Assembly (NCBI RefSeq): GCF_902459475.1 | Contig: NZ_LR699114.1 | Location: 1,426,001-1,490,000, forward strand | DNA length: 64,000 bases | Origin: Aquicella lusitana | GTDB lineage: Bacteria; Pseudomonadota; Gammaproteobacteria; DSM-16500 | Reading direction: 5' to 3' | In this document: positions 35,378 through 44,095 of the stretch, piece after piece | How the letters are laid out: each line of letters opens with the position of its first letter | How positions within the stretch are numbered: position 1 is the stretch's first letter | Made by a program: the position numbers and the translations under genes | Notes under the pieces: generated by a model | The model's database searches: none | Told to the model about the DNA's origin: nothing | The model's input: the letters and a program-made list of their open reading frames with translations, nothing else

Positions 35378-36391
35378 ATGGACAACAAGATGCCGCATTC
35401 TCATAAACCAGCTAAGAAAGCCCATTATATGAAGTTTCCCCGCTATAGGCGTTTTAAAAATCCGCCCGGGGGAATAAAACGCAAATTTAGCTTGTACAGG
35501 CGGCTTTTCTTTTTCATGCGGCGCCTGTTTTATCTGCCCCCCACTCTGCCTGAGAGTTTTGTCGTCCCCTCGCAGGAAGCTTTACTTACGTATTACCATC
35601 TTGAAGAGGAAAATACCATCACCTGGCTGGGACATAGCACATTTCTGATTAAACTCAATGGAAAAACCATTTTGACTGATCCTTTTTTAACTTCGCATGC
35701 TTCACCCATTCCAGGCGTAGGGCCTAAACGTTTTTCACCGCCCGGGCTTCCTATTGCGGATTTGCCGCGCATTGACATGCTGGTGGTGAGCCATGATCAC
35801 TATGATCATTGCGATGCACGCACCATTGCTCATCTGCCAAATAAATCGGATATCCAAGTCGTAGTACCCTTGCGGCTAGGTAAATTGTTCAGAAAATACG
35901 GCTATAAAAAGAAACAGATTCACGAACTGGATTGGTATGAAACCTGGTCGCATGAAGACATTACCATTCGGGCTCTGCCTGCCTATCATTATTCCAAACG
36001 ACATTTATTTACGCACAACACTTCACTCTGGGCTGCATTCAGCATTCATAACCATCAAAAAAAACTCTATTTTAGTGGTGACACAGGTTATGGCACGCTT
36101 TTTCCTGAATTGGGTGACAATTTCGGCCCATTTGATTATGCGCTGCTCAGCATTGGTTCCTACGAACCGCCTGATTTTATGTTGGCAGGCCATTTATCAC
36201 CCGAGCAAGCCGTGCAGGTAGGGATCGATTTACGGGCAAAAACACTGGTCGCCATGCATTGGGGTACGCTTATCCTATCTGATGAGCCGCCCCTTGAACC
36301 GCCCCTGCGCTTTTATCATGCCGCACAAATGGCGCAAATTCCTTATCATGGCATCTGGATTTTAAATATTGGCGAGACACGAAAATTATAA
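35378..36391 (+). CDS. Metallo-beta-lactamase-fold hydrolase, NAPE-PLD/RomA-like
   Basis: 337 residues. The zinc motif VVSHDHYDHCD gives H-x-H-x-D-H, the later ALPAYHYSKRHLF and YFSGDTGYG supply further ligands, and VAMHWGT the last His. The start ITWLGHSTFLIKLNGKTILTDPFL is typical of N-acylphosphatidylethanolamine phospholipase D and related bacterial proteins. The N-terminal 60 residues are Lys/Arg-rich with aromatic residues and may bind membrane. It lies divergent from the PLD-type gene; both may act on phospholipids. Confidence 0.85.
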   Translation: MDNKMPHSHKPAKKAHYMKFPRYRRFKNPPGGIKRKFSLYRRLFFFMRRLFYLPPTLPESFVVPSQEALLTYYHLEEENTITWLGHSTFLIKLNGKTILTDPFLTSHASPIPGVGPKRFSPPGLPIADLPRIDMLVVSHDHYDHCDARTIAHLPNKSDIQVVVPLRLGKLFRKYGYKKKQIHELDWYETWSHEDITIRALPAYHYSKRHLFTHNTSLWAAFSIHNHQKKLYFSGDTGYGTLFPELGDNFGPFDYALLSIGSYEPPDFMLAGHLSPEQAVQVGIDLRAKTLVAMHWGTLILSDEPPLEPPLRFYHAAQMAQIPYHGIWILNIGETRKL

Positions 36392-36425
36392 TCCGACTTC
36401 GTTTTCGCTTTTAGCTACGGGAGCG

Positions 36426-37202
36426 TTACTGATCTTTAGCCTTGCGCGAAACCATCGTTGCTGCAGCCTGATCCGTTGGCATGATCAGGATTTCGCTAAT
36501 ATTCACATGAGCCGGCCGGGTAGCACAATAAAGAACCGCATCCGCAACATCCAGCGCCGTCAGCGGTTGCATGCCTTCGTAGACTGCGGCCGCACGCTGT
36601 TCATCTCCCTTAAACCGCACTTTGCTAAAATTGGTTTCAACCGCACCAGGATCCACAGTACTGACCCGTATGCGTGAGCCTAACAAATCCATGCGCAAGC
36701 CCTGCGTAATGGCGTTGACTGCAAATTTGCTCGCACAATACACTGCCCCTTTGGGGTAAACCTGATGACCTGCGATGGAGCCAATATTAATAATGTGGCC
36801 TCTATTCTGCTTCAACATGTGCGGCAGGATTTCCCGGGTCATATAAAGCAGGCCCTTCACATTGGTGTCGATCATGTCTTCCCAATCTTGAACCTGACCT
36901 TCATGTAAAAAATCAAGTCCGGCTGCTAAGCCTGCGTTATTAATCAGAATATCAATTGCCTTCCATTTATCTGGCAACGCATGAATGGCTGCTGTAATCT
37001 GCTCCTTGCTTCGTACATCCAGCATGATGGTGTGGATTTCAATGCCATGAGCGTTTTGCAATTGCGCCGCGAGTGCATGCAATTTTTCAATCTGCCGCGC
37101 ACAGAGAATCAGGTTCGCGCCCATCGCAGCAAACTGACTGGCGCAAGCAGCACCAATGCCACTTGATGCGCCGGTAATCAACACCGTTTTATTTTTTAAC
37201 AT
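36426..37202 (-). CDS. Short-chain dehydrogenase, YdfG-like
   Basis: Classical SDR of 258 residues: LITGASSGIGAA for NADP, DVRSKEQ, DILINNAGLA, the catalytic Ser in INIGSIAG, and YCASKFAV with the Tyr-x3-Lys pair, then VDPGAVETNF. Sequence around DWEDMIDTNVKGLLY resembles the YdfG 3-hydroxy-acid dehydrogenase group. GAGAGG stands three bases before the ATG. Substrate is unproven. Confidence 0.9.
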   Translation of the reverse strand: MLKNKTVLITGASSGIGAACASQFAAMGANLILCARQIEKLHALAAQLQNAHGIEIHTIMLDVRSKEQITAAIHALPDKWKAIDILINNAGLAAGLDFLHEGQVQDWEDMIDTNVKGLLYMTREILPHMLKQNRGHIINIGSIAGHQVYPKGAVYCASKFAVNAITQGLRMDLLGSRIRVSTVDPGAVETNFSKVRFKGDEQRAAAVYEGMQPLTALDVADAVLYCATRPAHVNISEILIMPTDQAAATMVSRKAKDQ

Positions 37203-37233
37203 CCGCCTCTCTCATTTTTATCGTTATAAAGTC

Positions 37234-38196
37234 TCAGGATACGCTTTCATCCGCAATAGCAAGTACCTGAGGCATGTAAACAGCCGGTTTTGCCATCCAG
37301 GCAAGAAAATCCGCCTTGACATCTTCCTCGGGTATGCCGCGCATCATATCGAGGAAATAATCAACCGTAAATCCTACATTGTAAGTGTTAGGGAGTGAAT
37401 GTTTACCAATCGTATAGGCACCGATCAATTTTAATGACCATGCGCCATAACAAGGCAATGTATTCCAGGCAAGCTCCGCCTGGTAATGATTAAAGGGCTC
37501 ACGAACGGCAGCCGAGGCACCCACCGCAATATAATCTCCCAGCTGTTGACGGAGATGCGCGGTTCCGCCCCATCCCTTGGCCGTGGTCGAAGGCTCATAA
37601 CGCATATCATAGCGAACATTATCATAGTTAAGATCAATACCGGCTCGCATTCCCTGCCACGCCTGAATACTGAAACCTGGGCTGATCCCCGACGCGTGCG
37701 ATCCGGCAAGGCGCTGAATGTTAGTAAAAGGCTGAACCACGCCGCTACTATTGATAAAAGTGCCGGTCTCTGTTCCTAGCGCAGCACTGGAAGCGGATGC
37801 ATAATAGCCGTTTAAACCTAATTGAGGGTGAAACCGCACATAACGGCCAAGATCATATTGATACGCAGCACCCACCGCACCTTGATTCGCCCAATCGTGA
37901 TTATTACCGGCAAAGTACGCGTAGTTAATTTGCTGCCATAAAAATTCCGCTGAAAATTTTAATGCATGCGCTTGCATGATATTCCAGCCCACTGAGCCGC
38001 CTGCGCGCAGATTTCTGATGCCCGCTTCACCTGATATCGCATACGCACTGGTATCAGTCAGCATGCTGTTAAAACCGCCACGCAAGGTTGGCCCCAGAAA
38101 TGTGGCAGGATGGTCGTTGTTGGGGACGGCCGAATAAGCAGCGCTGACACTTAATACGCCGCAAAAAGCAGCCATTATCCTGAAATATCGTTTCAT
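37234..38196 (-). CDS. Outer-membrane beta-barrel protein
   Basis: 320 residues with a signal peptide cleaved near AAYSA, then alternating hydrophobic/polar strands rich in Gly, Tyr and aromatic residues (AGGSVGWNIMQ, GAVGAAYQYDLG, GISPGFSIQAWQGMRAGIDLNYDNV, VGFTVDYFLD). GGAGG precedes the ATG. Probably an integral outer-membrane protein of the type found in several Legionellales genomes; the pore or adhesin role is unknown. Confidence 0.75.
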   Translation of the reverse strand: MKRYFRIMAAFCGVLSVSAAYSAVPNNDHPATFLGPTLRGGFNSMLTDTSAYAISGEAGIRNLRAGGSVGWNIMQAHALKFSAEFLWQQINYAYFAGNNHDWANQGAVGAAYQYDLGRYVRFHPQLGLNGYYASASSAALGTETGTFINSSGVVQPFTNIQRLAGSHASGISPGFSIQAWQGMRAGIDLNYDNVRYDMRYEPSTTAKGWGGTAHLRQQLGDYIAVGASAAVREPFNHYQAELAWNTLPCYGAWSLKLIGAYTIGKHSLPNTYNVGFTVDYFLDMMRGIPEEDVKADFLAWMAKPAVYMPQVLAIADESVS

Positions 38197-38336
38197 CGCG
38201 CCTCCAGTCTATTTTTATGCATTCCTTGGAATAAGACCGGATAGTCTAGCTAAATCGATTTCAAAATGAAATCCTTGGCGCAATTCAATTTTAAACGCTT
38301 GGATAATACTGGATAGATATTGCCTGGGCCACGCAA

Positions 38337-38366
38337 GGAGCAAAGCAGCTGACTTAGCTTTGCTCC
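38337..38366. repeat. Perfect 10-bp hairpin in the spacer
   Basis: GGAGCAAAGC and GCTTTGCTCC around a ten-base loop. No T-run follows on the minus strand, where it would lie after the hypothetical gene pair. It may be a processed 3' structure or part of a repeat. Confidence 0.45.
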
Positions 38367-38418
38367 CGGGGAACCTCCTTTTAACAATGGCGTTAAGCGA
38401 GACAAACCAGATAAGCAG

Positions 38419-38826
38419 CTATTTAAATTTCCTGTAAATCGAAACTTTACTCCATGCTTCAAATCGGGTTAGCCCTACCTCACGAATGATTTCTGATTTT
38501 ATCCGCAATAGTTTTTGCTTTTTCTGATTTTCATTTCCCGTTAATTGATTAAGTTCGTCTATTCTCCTCGTATAAAATTGCTTCAAAAGCCGTTCGCCAG
38601 GCGACTCTTTCGGAAGTTTAATTTCATCTATAGCTTTTTTAATGACGCGGATTATTTTTTCTTTTTCTATTTCCAGCTCAGACTTAGTTTGCGATTGTTC
38701 TGAAGGCTTGAATAAAGACAGCTGAGATATTTCAGCTTGTTTTTTTTGGCTTTTTAATATGACTAATTTTTCAGCTAGATGGCAAGTCTGCCCACCAAGT
38801 ACATTTTCGTCAACAGGTGTCGACAT
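38419..38826 (-). CDS. Coiled-coil hypothetical, second half of a frameshift pair
   Basis: 135 residues beginning MSTPVDENVLGGQ, rich in Lys, Glu and Gln with heptad-like helices (SELEIEKEKIIRVIKKAIDEIK, KKQKLLRIKSEII). Its ATG is formed by the last A of an A7 run and has no Shine-Dalgarno sequence, so independent initiation is doubtful. It more likely continues the protein at 38775-39251 after a one-base backward shift, or the pair is a gene broken by a one-base indel. Confidence 0.5.
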   Translation of the reverse strand: MSTPVDENVLGGQTCHLAEKLVILKSQKKQAEISQLSLFKPSEQSQTKSELEIEKEKIIRVIKKAIDEIKLPKESPGERLLKQFYTRRIDELNQLTGNENQKKQKLLRIKSEIIREVGLTRFEAWSKVSIYRKFK

Positions 38827-39251
38827 TTTTTTAAATCGGAAAACGAAAAATCATCTATTTTTATGCTTCGAAAAAAATTAACCGTTGCCCTGAGACCATC
38901 ACCAATCGTTGATGTTTTATACTCTTTACTCTGTTCATATTCGCGCGATAATTCATTATAAGCATTATCGAAGCTTTGTTTGACGGCGTTGAATCTTTGT
39001 TTGTAAGAAGTTTCTGCGGTGGCCACTTCGGTTAAATAATCTGCCACTTCAATAATTAGAGCATCAATCTCTTCTATATTTTTGGTTTTCAGCGAAAAAG
39101 TTTTGCTTAATAACGCTTGACGTTTTAATTTTAGCTTTTCAATAACATCATCTTTCTCTTTATCAATAGGAGTAATTTGTTGCTTATACCTATTAACCAA
39201 ATCGCTGAATTTCTGTCTATAGTGCTCAGATATTTTAACAGTCGGATACAT
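38775..39251 (-). CDS. Coiled-coil hypothetical, first half of a frameshift pair
   Basis: 158 residues; GAGGGGGG precedes the ATG by about four bases. Residues 1-142 form long charged helices (YRQKFSDLVNRYKQQITPID, EEIDALIIEVADYLTEVATA). The last 16 residues after FSDLKK look unrelated. At that point the message reads TTA AAA AAA, an A-AAA-AAA slippery heptamer; a -1 shift joins it to the next ORF, giving about 277 residues. No function recognised. Confidence 0.6.
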   Translation of the reverse strand: MYPTVKISEHYRQKFSDLVNRYKQQITPIDKEKDDVIEKLKLKRQALLSKTFSLKTKNIEEIDALIIEVADYLTEVATAETSYKQRFNAVKQSFDNAYNELSREYEQSKEYKTSTIGDGLRATVNFFRSIKIDDFSFSDLKKCRHLLTKMYLVGRLAI

Positions 39252-39512
39252 ACAACCCCCCTCTTATTATGTTTAATTACGCTATTAAAACAGAATAATA
39301 CAAGCAAGATTAAGGATTTATTAAATCCACTTCAAATCCAGACGAACTAGCATTTATTCTTTAACAAGGGTAGTCAATCCAATAATGTGGCTTAAATGGT
39401 CTCTTGGATGCTGCTGAAGAAATTATATATTAAATAACAAGTGGTGCGCCAGCTTGCTTGTTCGCTGCAATGCATCCAGCACCGGCCTATCCATCCTGCT
39501 CTGAACCTGCTT

Positions 39513-39601
39513 GTCATCCCGCACTTGTTGCGGGATCCGGTATAAAAAATATATGCATTATTTTTTTTATACGCCAGACCCCGCAACAAGTGCGTGGTGA
39601 C
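39513..39601. repeat. Large imperfect palindrome, dispersed-repeat type
   Basis: Two arms of about 40 bp, each with CGCACTTGTTGCGGG and a TATAAAAAA stretch, in opposite orientation around a short AT-rich centre. A third fragment (CAAGTGCGGGTGACAAGC) follows at about 39609. Such elements are transcribed as long hairpins or are remnants of small mobile repeats. The surrounding spacer 39252-39680 holds no supported gene. Confidence 0.65.
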
Positions 39602-39680
39602 AAAATCCAAGTGCGGGTGACAAGCACATACGGAGAATGACAAAGCGCACAGTGTGACGAAATAGCACCGAAAGCGGATG

Positions 39681-39989
39681 CTAATAACCATTTAAACCAA
39701 AATGAAAAGGCGCAATTATCTTTTGGGCAGCTATTTCTAGTCGGGTTTTAATGAACTCAAACTGTGTTATTTTTTTAATATCATATTCATGAAGATTTAA
39801 GCACTGCTTAACCAAAATGTTAGCGGGATTATCTATCATACTGTCGCAAGTATGCACCGTTCTGCCTTGTTTCCTTTTTTCCATGAGACACCGGTACTTG
39901 GCATGTACTTCGTTGCAAAGGTGATAGTAAAGGCCATGATATTCCTCGCTCTTACAGGACGACTCGCTATAAACAGAGGAAGGTATCAA
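39681..39989 (-). CDS. Doubtful small ORF, possibly a gene fragment
   Basis: 102 codons open after a TGA, with only TTG as first start and no Shine-Dalgarno sequence; the first ATG leaves 67 residues. The composition looks protein-like (Cys at several spaced positions, KQGRTVHTCDSMIDNPANIL), so this may be the 3' part of a gene that lost its beginning. No family recognised. Confidence 0.3.
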   Translation of the reverse strand: MIPSSVYSESSCKSEEYHGLYYHLCNEVHAKYRCLMEKRKQGRTVHTCDSMIDNPANILVKQCLNLHEYDIKKITQFEFIKTRLEIAAQKIIAPFHFGLNGY

Positions 39990-40052
39990 ATTTGATCAGG
40001 AAAAGTGGATAGGTAATATTACCCATGCAGGAACAATAGCATTATTAAACAA

Positions 40053-41459
40053 TTAGATTGCAGCCAGACATTTCCTGTAATTGGCCGCGTTTACCGTGCG
40101 TGTCGCACACCAGTAATAGGGTTTCCACTGGTTTGTAATAGGCTGACTAGTGGTGCTAACAGCGTAATAATATTTATACGAATCTGCTAACCTTCCTGTT
40201 TGCTGCAACGCATCCATCCCTTTGAGGATAGGACAGTTGTTGCAGCCAAGCGGGTACACACGATTAAAAGTATATTCGAGTCCCCATCTTTTTTTACTGA
40301 GCGGATAATAAAAAGTCTCCACATTATCAATTTGATGAGACGTGAATGAATACGTATAAATTTTAAATCCGGGGTTATTGCCAAATAGAGGACTGATGGA
40401 AGGTGTACCCGTCACCGGCACGCGGTTCGCATTGCTCAAGGTTAGAATCTGGAACCAATCAGTGTGCAAATGACCGGCAAAAATACCGGAAATTTCGGGC
40501 GCAAACTGCTTTAATTCAGCTTCAAAGCGCTCTGTATATTCAGTTTTCCAGAGCTCGATCAACCTGAGCAAACGAAATTGCAAAGTGGCGTAAACATCAA
40601 TGCCAGGAGGTATATGCATCGCAATCAACACGTGCTGCCGGCGCTTCCTTGCTTCTGCAAGCTGTTCATGCAACCAGCCGAGTTCTGTATTCGCAGCCTG
40701 ATGAATATTTTTTCCTTTTGCTTTATAGGAGAACAGCACGGTGTTCAAAACAATCAGACGCAAAGCAGGATAATGGGGAATATCCACTGAATAATATCCG
40801 CCCGTCGGAAATTCACGCAGTAACGCAGCCCGATTGTTTTTGTCCTTTACTAAACCAGCCCAAAGGTGGGCCGTGTCGCTAAAAAAAGCGCCATGCGGTT
40901 CTGATACATAATCGCCGCGGTAGGAATCATTATTGCCTACCACAGCATAGGCATCTATTCCGGGAAAAGCGCGCATGAATTCGCTTGTTAAAAATACCAT
41001 GGTTTTCCGGACAAATGCGCGATAACCTGCCGATGACTTATCGAGTGCATACTGCTTATAATATCGTCGGTAATCATGCCCAAGAAAGTCACCCAGCACC
41101 ATCACAAATTGCGCTTGTTCTTTCTGCGCGGCCTGACTTGCAGCTCCAAGCGCGGATTTGAGTAATGGATAGTTAGTATCCTGGCGGTACTGCGGAGCGC
41201 TGATATCGTATTTCGCCAGAATAGCGGGCCATTGTGCTGCTGGCGTTTGCTGTAATTTTTTTATTAACGGACAAGGCCTTACAGGAGCTTGATAACAAGA
41301 AATAAAAGGATCAAAGTGCACATCCGTTATGCTGAGGAAATGAATATTATTAGCCGGACCCGAAGCAAAACTGGATGGAATCATTACGCCTGTAACAAGC
41401 GCTAAAAAGCAAAATAAAGTCGAAAACCAACGAGCTGTTAAAAGCATGGGATATCTCAT
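40053..41459 (-). CDS. Secreted acid-sphingomyelinase-like metallophosphoesterase
   Basis: About 468 residues. A signal peptide (core TLFCFLALVTGVM, cleavage near SFASG) is followed by a calcineurin-like phosphoesterase domain with all metal motifs in order: ITDVHFDP, MVLGDFLGHD, VVGNNDS, IAMHIPPG and FAGHLHTD. The layout and the C-terminal Cys-containing region (NNCPILKG, YYWCATR, YRKCLAAI) resemble eukaryotic acid sphingomyelinase and ASM-like phosphodiesterases. It could cleave host sphingomyelin or nucleotides. Starts at 41471 or 41459 are both possible; no clear Shine-Dalgarno sequence decides. Confidence 0.85.
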   Translation of the reverse strand: MRYPMLLTARWFSTLFCFLALVTGVMIPSSFASGPANNIHFLSITDVHFDPFISCYQAPVRPCPLIKKLQQTPAAQWPAILAKYDISAPQYRQDTNYPLLKSALGAASQAAQKEQAQFVMVLGDFLGHDYRRYYKQYALDKSSAGYRAFVRKTMVFLTSEFMRAFPGIDAYAVVGNNDSYRGDYVSEPHGAFFSDTAHLWAGLVKDKNNRAALLREFPTGGYYSVDIPHYPALRLIVLNTVLFSYKAKGKNIHQAANTELGWLHEQLAEARKRRQHVLIAMHIPPGIDVYATLQFRLLRLIELWKTEYTERFEAELKQFAPEISGIFAGHLHTDWFQILTLSNANRVPVTGTPSISPLFGNNPGFKIYTYSFTSHQIDNVETFYYPLSKKRWGLEYTFNRVYPLGCNNCPILKGMDALQQTGRLADSYKYYYAVSTTSQPITNQWKPYYWCATRTVNAANYRKCLAAI

Positions 41460-41548
41460 GGATTCTATCATCGCGATGAATAACAATTAGTTTATATGGA
41501 TATAAAACAAATAGACAATAAAATTAACCCAGCAAGCGGCACAAGCCA

Positions 41549-42541
41549 TTAACGTATTCTTTTTTTGGATTCAGGTTTTGTGATCGAAGATGACTCTTCT
41601 TTTTTAGAAGGAGTACGTTTCATAATGCTGTATCTTGTCAATTCCGAACTGGCTTTAGCCATTTTCTGAATAAGAATATTCGCAGCAGTCCACTTGAGTT
41701 GGCCCCGCTTGGCAGCGTCGATTATTTTTAACTGGTGATAAACACTTTCCGGTAAAGAGACAATATGTTTTTTATTATTAAACATAAAAGTATAGGGATA
41801 AGTTACTTGTTTGTCAGTAAGTTTCCTTTGGTTTTCAGAAATAGCTTCATAAATGTTGTTGCGTAAACCAATCAGTTCTGATCGGGCAGCCTGTTCAGTT
41901 ATCCAGTGTTCATAATCTTGTTTATTCATATTAGTGATCACATCTACAATTTTGTTGCCCACCATTTTTTGGCACACATAATTCCATTGATTGTTTATTT
42001 TTATTGCGAACACAGCGGCTGCCTCTGCATTATCATAATAATCCGTTTTACGGATAATAAATAAATTTTGCTTACTATTGTCCATGAAATTTCGAATATC
42101 CGCCTCCATCAAGGCAGGATCCGTTTCACCTTCCGTGTTCTCATCCAAACTAAGACGATTGATATGAGCGATTCGGGGAGTAGCAGTATTTTCTTCCGCC
42201 ACAAAACTACAGCCTGTTAGCATGGGGGTAATAATTATCTGCGCCTCGGCAGGAACCTCGATCTCTATTGATTCATTGCTTTCGCAAGGAACGTAAAAAG
42301 CGGGGAAGCGCAACAATGCCTTCCCCTTTAACTGACTATAAAGCCGGCTGTTTTCCGGTACCATGATTAAAATATCTTCGCCCAAACCCAGTTTAAGCTC
42401 GGCCGAGTCGAACAAGGCAAAATTAGTCATCCCCCCTGCCGCCAATCCGGGAGCCTCACTTTGAACCAACCCCATCAACATTACCGGGTTGGTAAGCAGC
42501 ATATTGATTATAAAGTTAAAATCAGCATCAGCGCTGTTCAT
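41549..42541 (-). CDS. Unrecognised protein with Lys/Ser/Glu-rich tail
   Basis: 330 residues, no signal peptide or membrane helix. The N-terminal 100 residues resemble a beta-rich fold, the middle has NFMDNSKQNLFIIRKTDYYD, and the C-terminus ends KRTPSKKEESSSITKPESKKRIR-like, a polar Glu/Ser/Lys tail of the kind associated with Dot/Icm export signals, though that is weak evidence. Its ribosome-binding AAGG lies inside a strong hairpin (42547-42595), suggesting translational control. Confidence 0.65.
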   Translation of the reverse strand: MNSADADFNFIINMLLTNPVMLMGLVQSEAPGLAAGGMTNFALFDSAELKLGLGEDILIMVPENSRLYSQLKGKALLRFPAFYVPCESNESIEIEVPAEAQIIITPMLTGCSFVAEENTATPRIAHINRLSLDENTEGETDPALMEADIRNFMDNSKQNLFIIRKTDYYDNAEAAAVFAIKINNQWNYVCQKMVGNKIVDVITNMNKQDYEHWITEQAARSELIGLRNNIYEAISENQRKLTDKQVTYPYTFMFNNKKHIVSLPESVYHQLKIIDAAKRGQLKWTAANILIQKMAKASSELTRYSIMKRTPSKKEESSSITKPESKKRIR

Positions 42542-42546
42542 TTAGA

Positions 42547-42595
42547 AGGGCCTTTTTGTCCTCACACTACTACAGTATAAGAGGAAAAAGGCCCT
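42547..42595 (-). promoter_or_regulatory. Leader hairpin that can mask the ribosome-binding site of the 42541 gene
   Basis: On the minus strand AGGGCCTTTTTCCT (42595-42582) can pair with AGGACAAAAAGGCCCT (42562-42547), 14 pairs with one two-base bulge, around a loop of 19 bases. The second arm contains the AAAAAGG that lies nine bases before the ATG. Melting would expose it. It may be an RNA thermometer or simply a stable leader. Confidence 0.45.
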
Positions 42596-42665
42596 AATAA
42601 TTAAAAGCTAAAGAAATTCTTCGGAAGCTGGTTATCAAGATCAAACTTCTCTAAAAGAAATTGAA

Positions 42666-43202
42666 CTAGGATTTTTTTTCAGCCGAGGAAATGACACCGC
42701 ACGCAATACGCGCGCCGCCGCCACCCAGTTTTTCGGGATGGTCAGAATAATTATCACCCCCCTCATGAATCATGAGCGCGTGGCCTTTTAACTCCGCCAT
42801 CTTAAAACGCGGGGCAAGCGTAGGCAGTGTTGCTGACCCGTCCTCATTAACAATTAAAACTGGGAGATCTCCCAAATGGCTATGTTTGATATAAGGCCCA
42901 TTGTGTTCTTTTGTGTTAGCAGGATCAAAATGCCCGCCTGCGGCCATGCCCTTATCTGCGCAGGAAGGGTTTTCATGGATATGAAATCCATGGATACCGG
43001 GCGGAAGACCTTTTAAATCAGGGGTCAGCAATACACCACAAATGGAAAGCTCAACTTTTACAGTGCCAATACTTTTACTTTGATTATTTTCATCTACCAA
43101 ATACATGGGAATAACAACCTGATGTGACGCAGCGCAAGCCAACTTAATACCTAGAAGCGCCAATAAGCTTACTATTCCGTTCGCTATTCTTTTTCCTTGC
43201 AT
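42666..43202 (-). CDS. sodC: Superoxide dismutase [Cu-Zn], periplasmic
   Basis: Disproportionates superoxide in the periplasm. 178 residues with a signal peptide (cleavage near ACAASH), then copper ligands in GIHGFHIHENPSC, zinc ligands in AAGGHFDP and HSHLGDLP, DNYSDHP and the closing GGGGARIACGVI with the conserved Arg and disulfide Cys. AAGGA lies before the ATG. In intracellular bacteria it protects against host oxidative burst. It is followed by the hairpin leader of the next gene. Confidence 0.96.
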   Translation of the reverse strand: MQGKRIANGIVSLLALLGIKLACAASHQVVIPMYLVDENNQSKSIGTVKVELSICGVLLTPDLKGLPPGIHGFHIHENPSCADKGMAAGGHFDPANTKEHNGPYIKHSHLGDLPVLIVNEDGSATLPTLAPRFKMAELKGHALMIHEGGDNYSDHPEKLGGGGARIACGVISSAEKKS

Positions 43203-43340
43203 GTTTAAAATTCCTTCAGTTTATTCACAATGCAGCTATTAATCATACTTCGGGTAGATTAGGTTCGTAAACTGATATTGGGAGAATAGATGATCAAGAA
43301 AAATAGGATAGCGCCAAACATGAGCTTGGCGCCAATGTGC

Positions 43341-43757
43341 CTATTCTTGTGAAACCGCGTCAGTCAGCTCAGCACTTAGCGATGGATTGTGACACTTGGT
43401 AGCAATATCGCCAAGGGATATGATACCTGTCAGACGTTTGTCCTTGTTTAACACCACAAGCCGGCGGATTTGCAACTGTTCCATTTGTTGCGCGACTTTT
43501 TCTATATCATCCGACTCAAAACAAAAATGTATTCCCTTGCTCATGACGTCCCTTAATGTTGTTTTAGCAGGATCCTTACCCTCCGCCACTGCACGGATCA
43601 CAATATCACGATCTGTTACCGCACCAATCAAACGGTCATTTTCCCCTACCGGGATAAATCCATAATCATGTGTATTCATTTGTCGAGCGGCTTCTTTTAA
43701 AGTAGCAGTTGGAGGGAGAAATTCAGGTTTTTTCGACATAACATCTTTCGCTTTCAT
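43341..43757 (-). CDS. Tandem CBS-domain protein
   Basis: 138 residues, two CBS motifs: AKDVMSKKPEFLPPTATLKEAARQM with VGENDRLIGAVTDRDIVIRAV, then LRDVMSKGIHFCFESDDIEKVAQQM with VLNKDKRLTGIISLGDIA. Free-standing CBS pairs bind adenine nucleotides and regulate partner proteins. The ATG at 43757 is decided by AAGGAGG five bases upstream. The partner is unknown. Confidence 0.92.
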   Translation of the reverse strand: MKAKDVMSKKPEFLPPTATLKEAARQMNTHDYGFIPVGENDRLIGAVTDRDIVIRAVAEGKDPAKTTLRDVMSKGIHFCFESDDIEKVAQQMEQLQIRRLVVLNKDKRLTGIISLGDIATKCHNPSLSAELTDAVSQE

Positions 43758-43797
43758 AAGCACCTCCTTGAAAAAAGACTTTAAGCCATTTTTATTC

Positions 43798-43825
43798 TTG
43801 ACAACATAAATTATAACATTATACC
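43798..43825 (+). promoter_or_regulatory. Candidate promoter directed towards the ankyrin gene
   Basis: Perfect TTGACA (43798-43803), 16-base spacer, TATACC (43820-43825). The ankyrin gene begins about 420 bases later, so a long leader, a small RNA or the micro-ORF at 44096 would lie between. On the opposite strand the same AT-rich region offers two TATAAT sequences for the CBS gene. Confidence 0.4.
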
Positions 43826-44095
43826 GACACCCCTGCAGTCGGAGAGAAAAGCGCCCACATTAATAGATTGATAATAATGATGAATTATTTCTGATGGCTA
43901 GTTTAACGTTACCGGGCCAATTTAATTGAATTTCTCCGATTTAACCTCACTAGAAAAAAGCCGAAAATTCACAGCGTTCAATGATACAATCTTAAGAAAA
44001 CAATTTTTAAAATTCATTTAAAAACAAAAAGCTATTGCCATGGGCGAGAGCGAAGCAAGCCAGATTTTATTGTACATTTGAAAGGAGCATGTGGC

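Noticed and set aside
39392-39691. Frames of 60-100 codons on both strands across 39392-39691
   Set aside because: They translate the large palindrome, which explains the open frames; no start signals.
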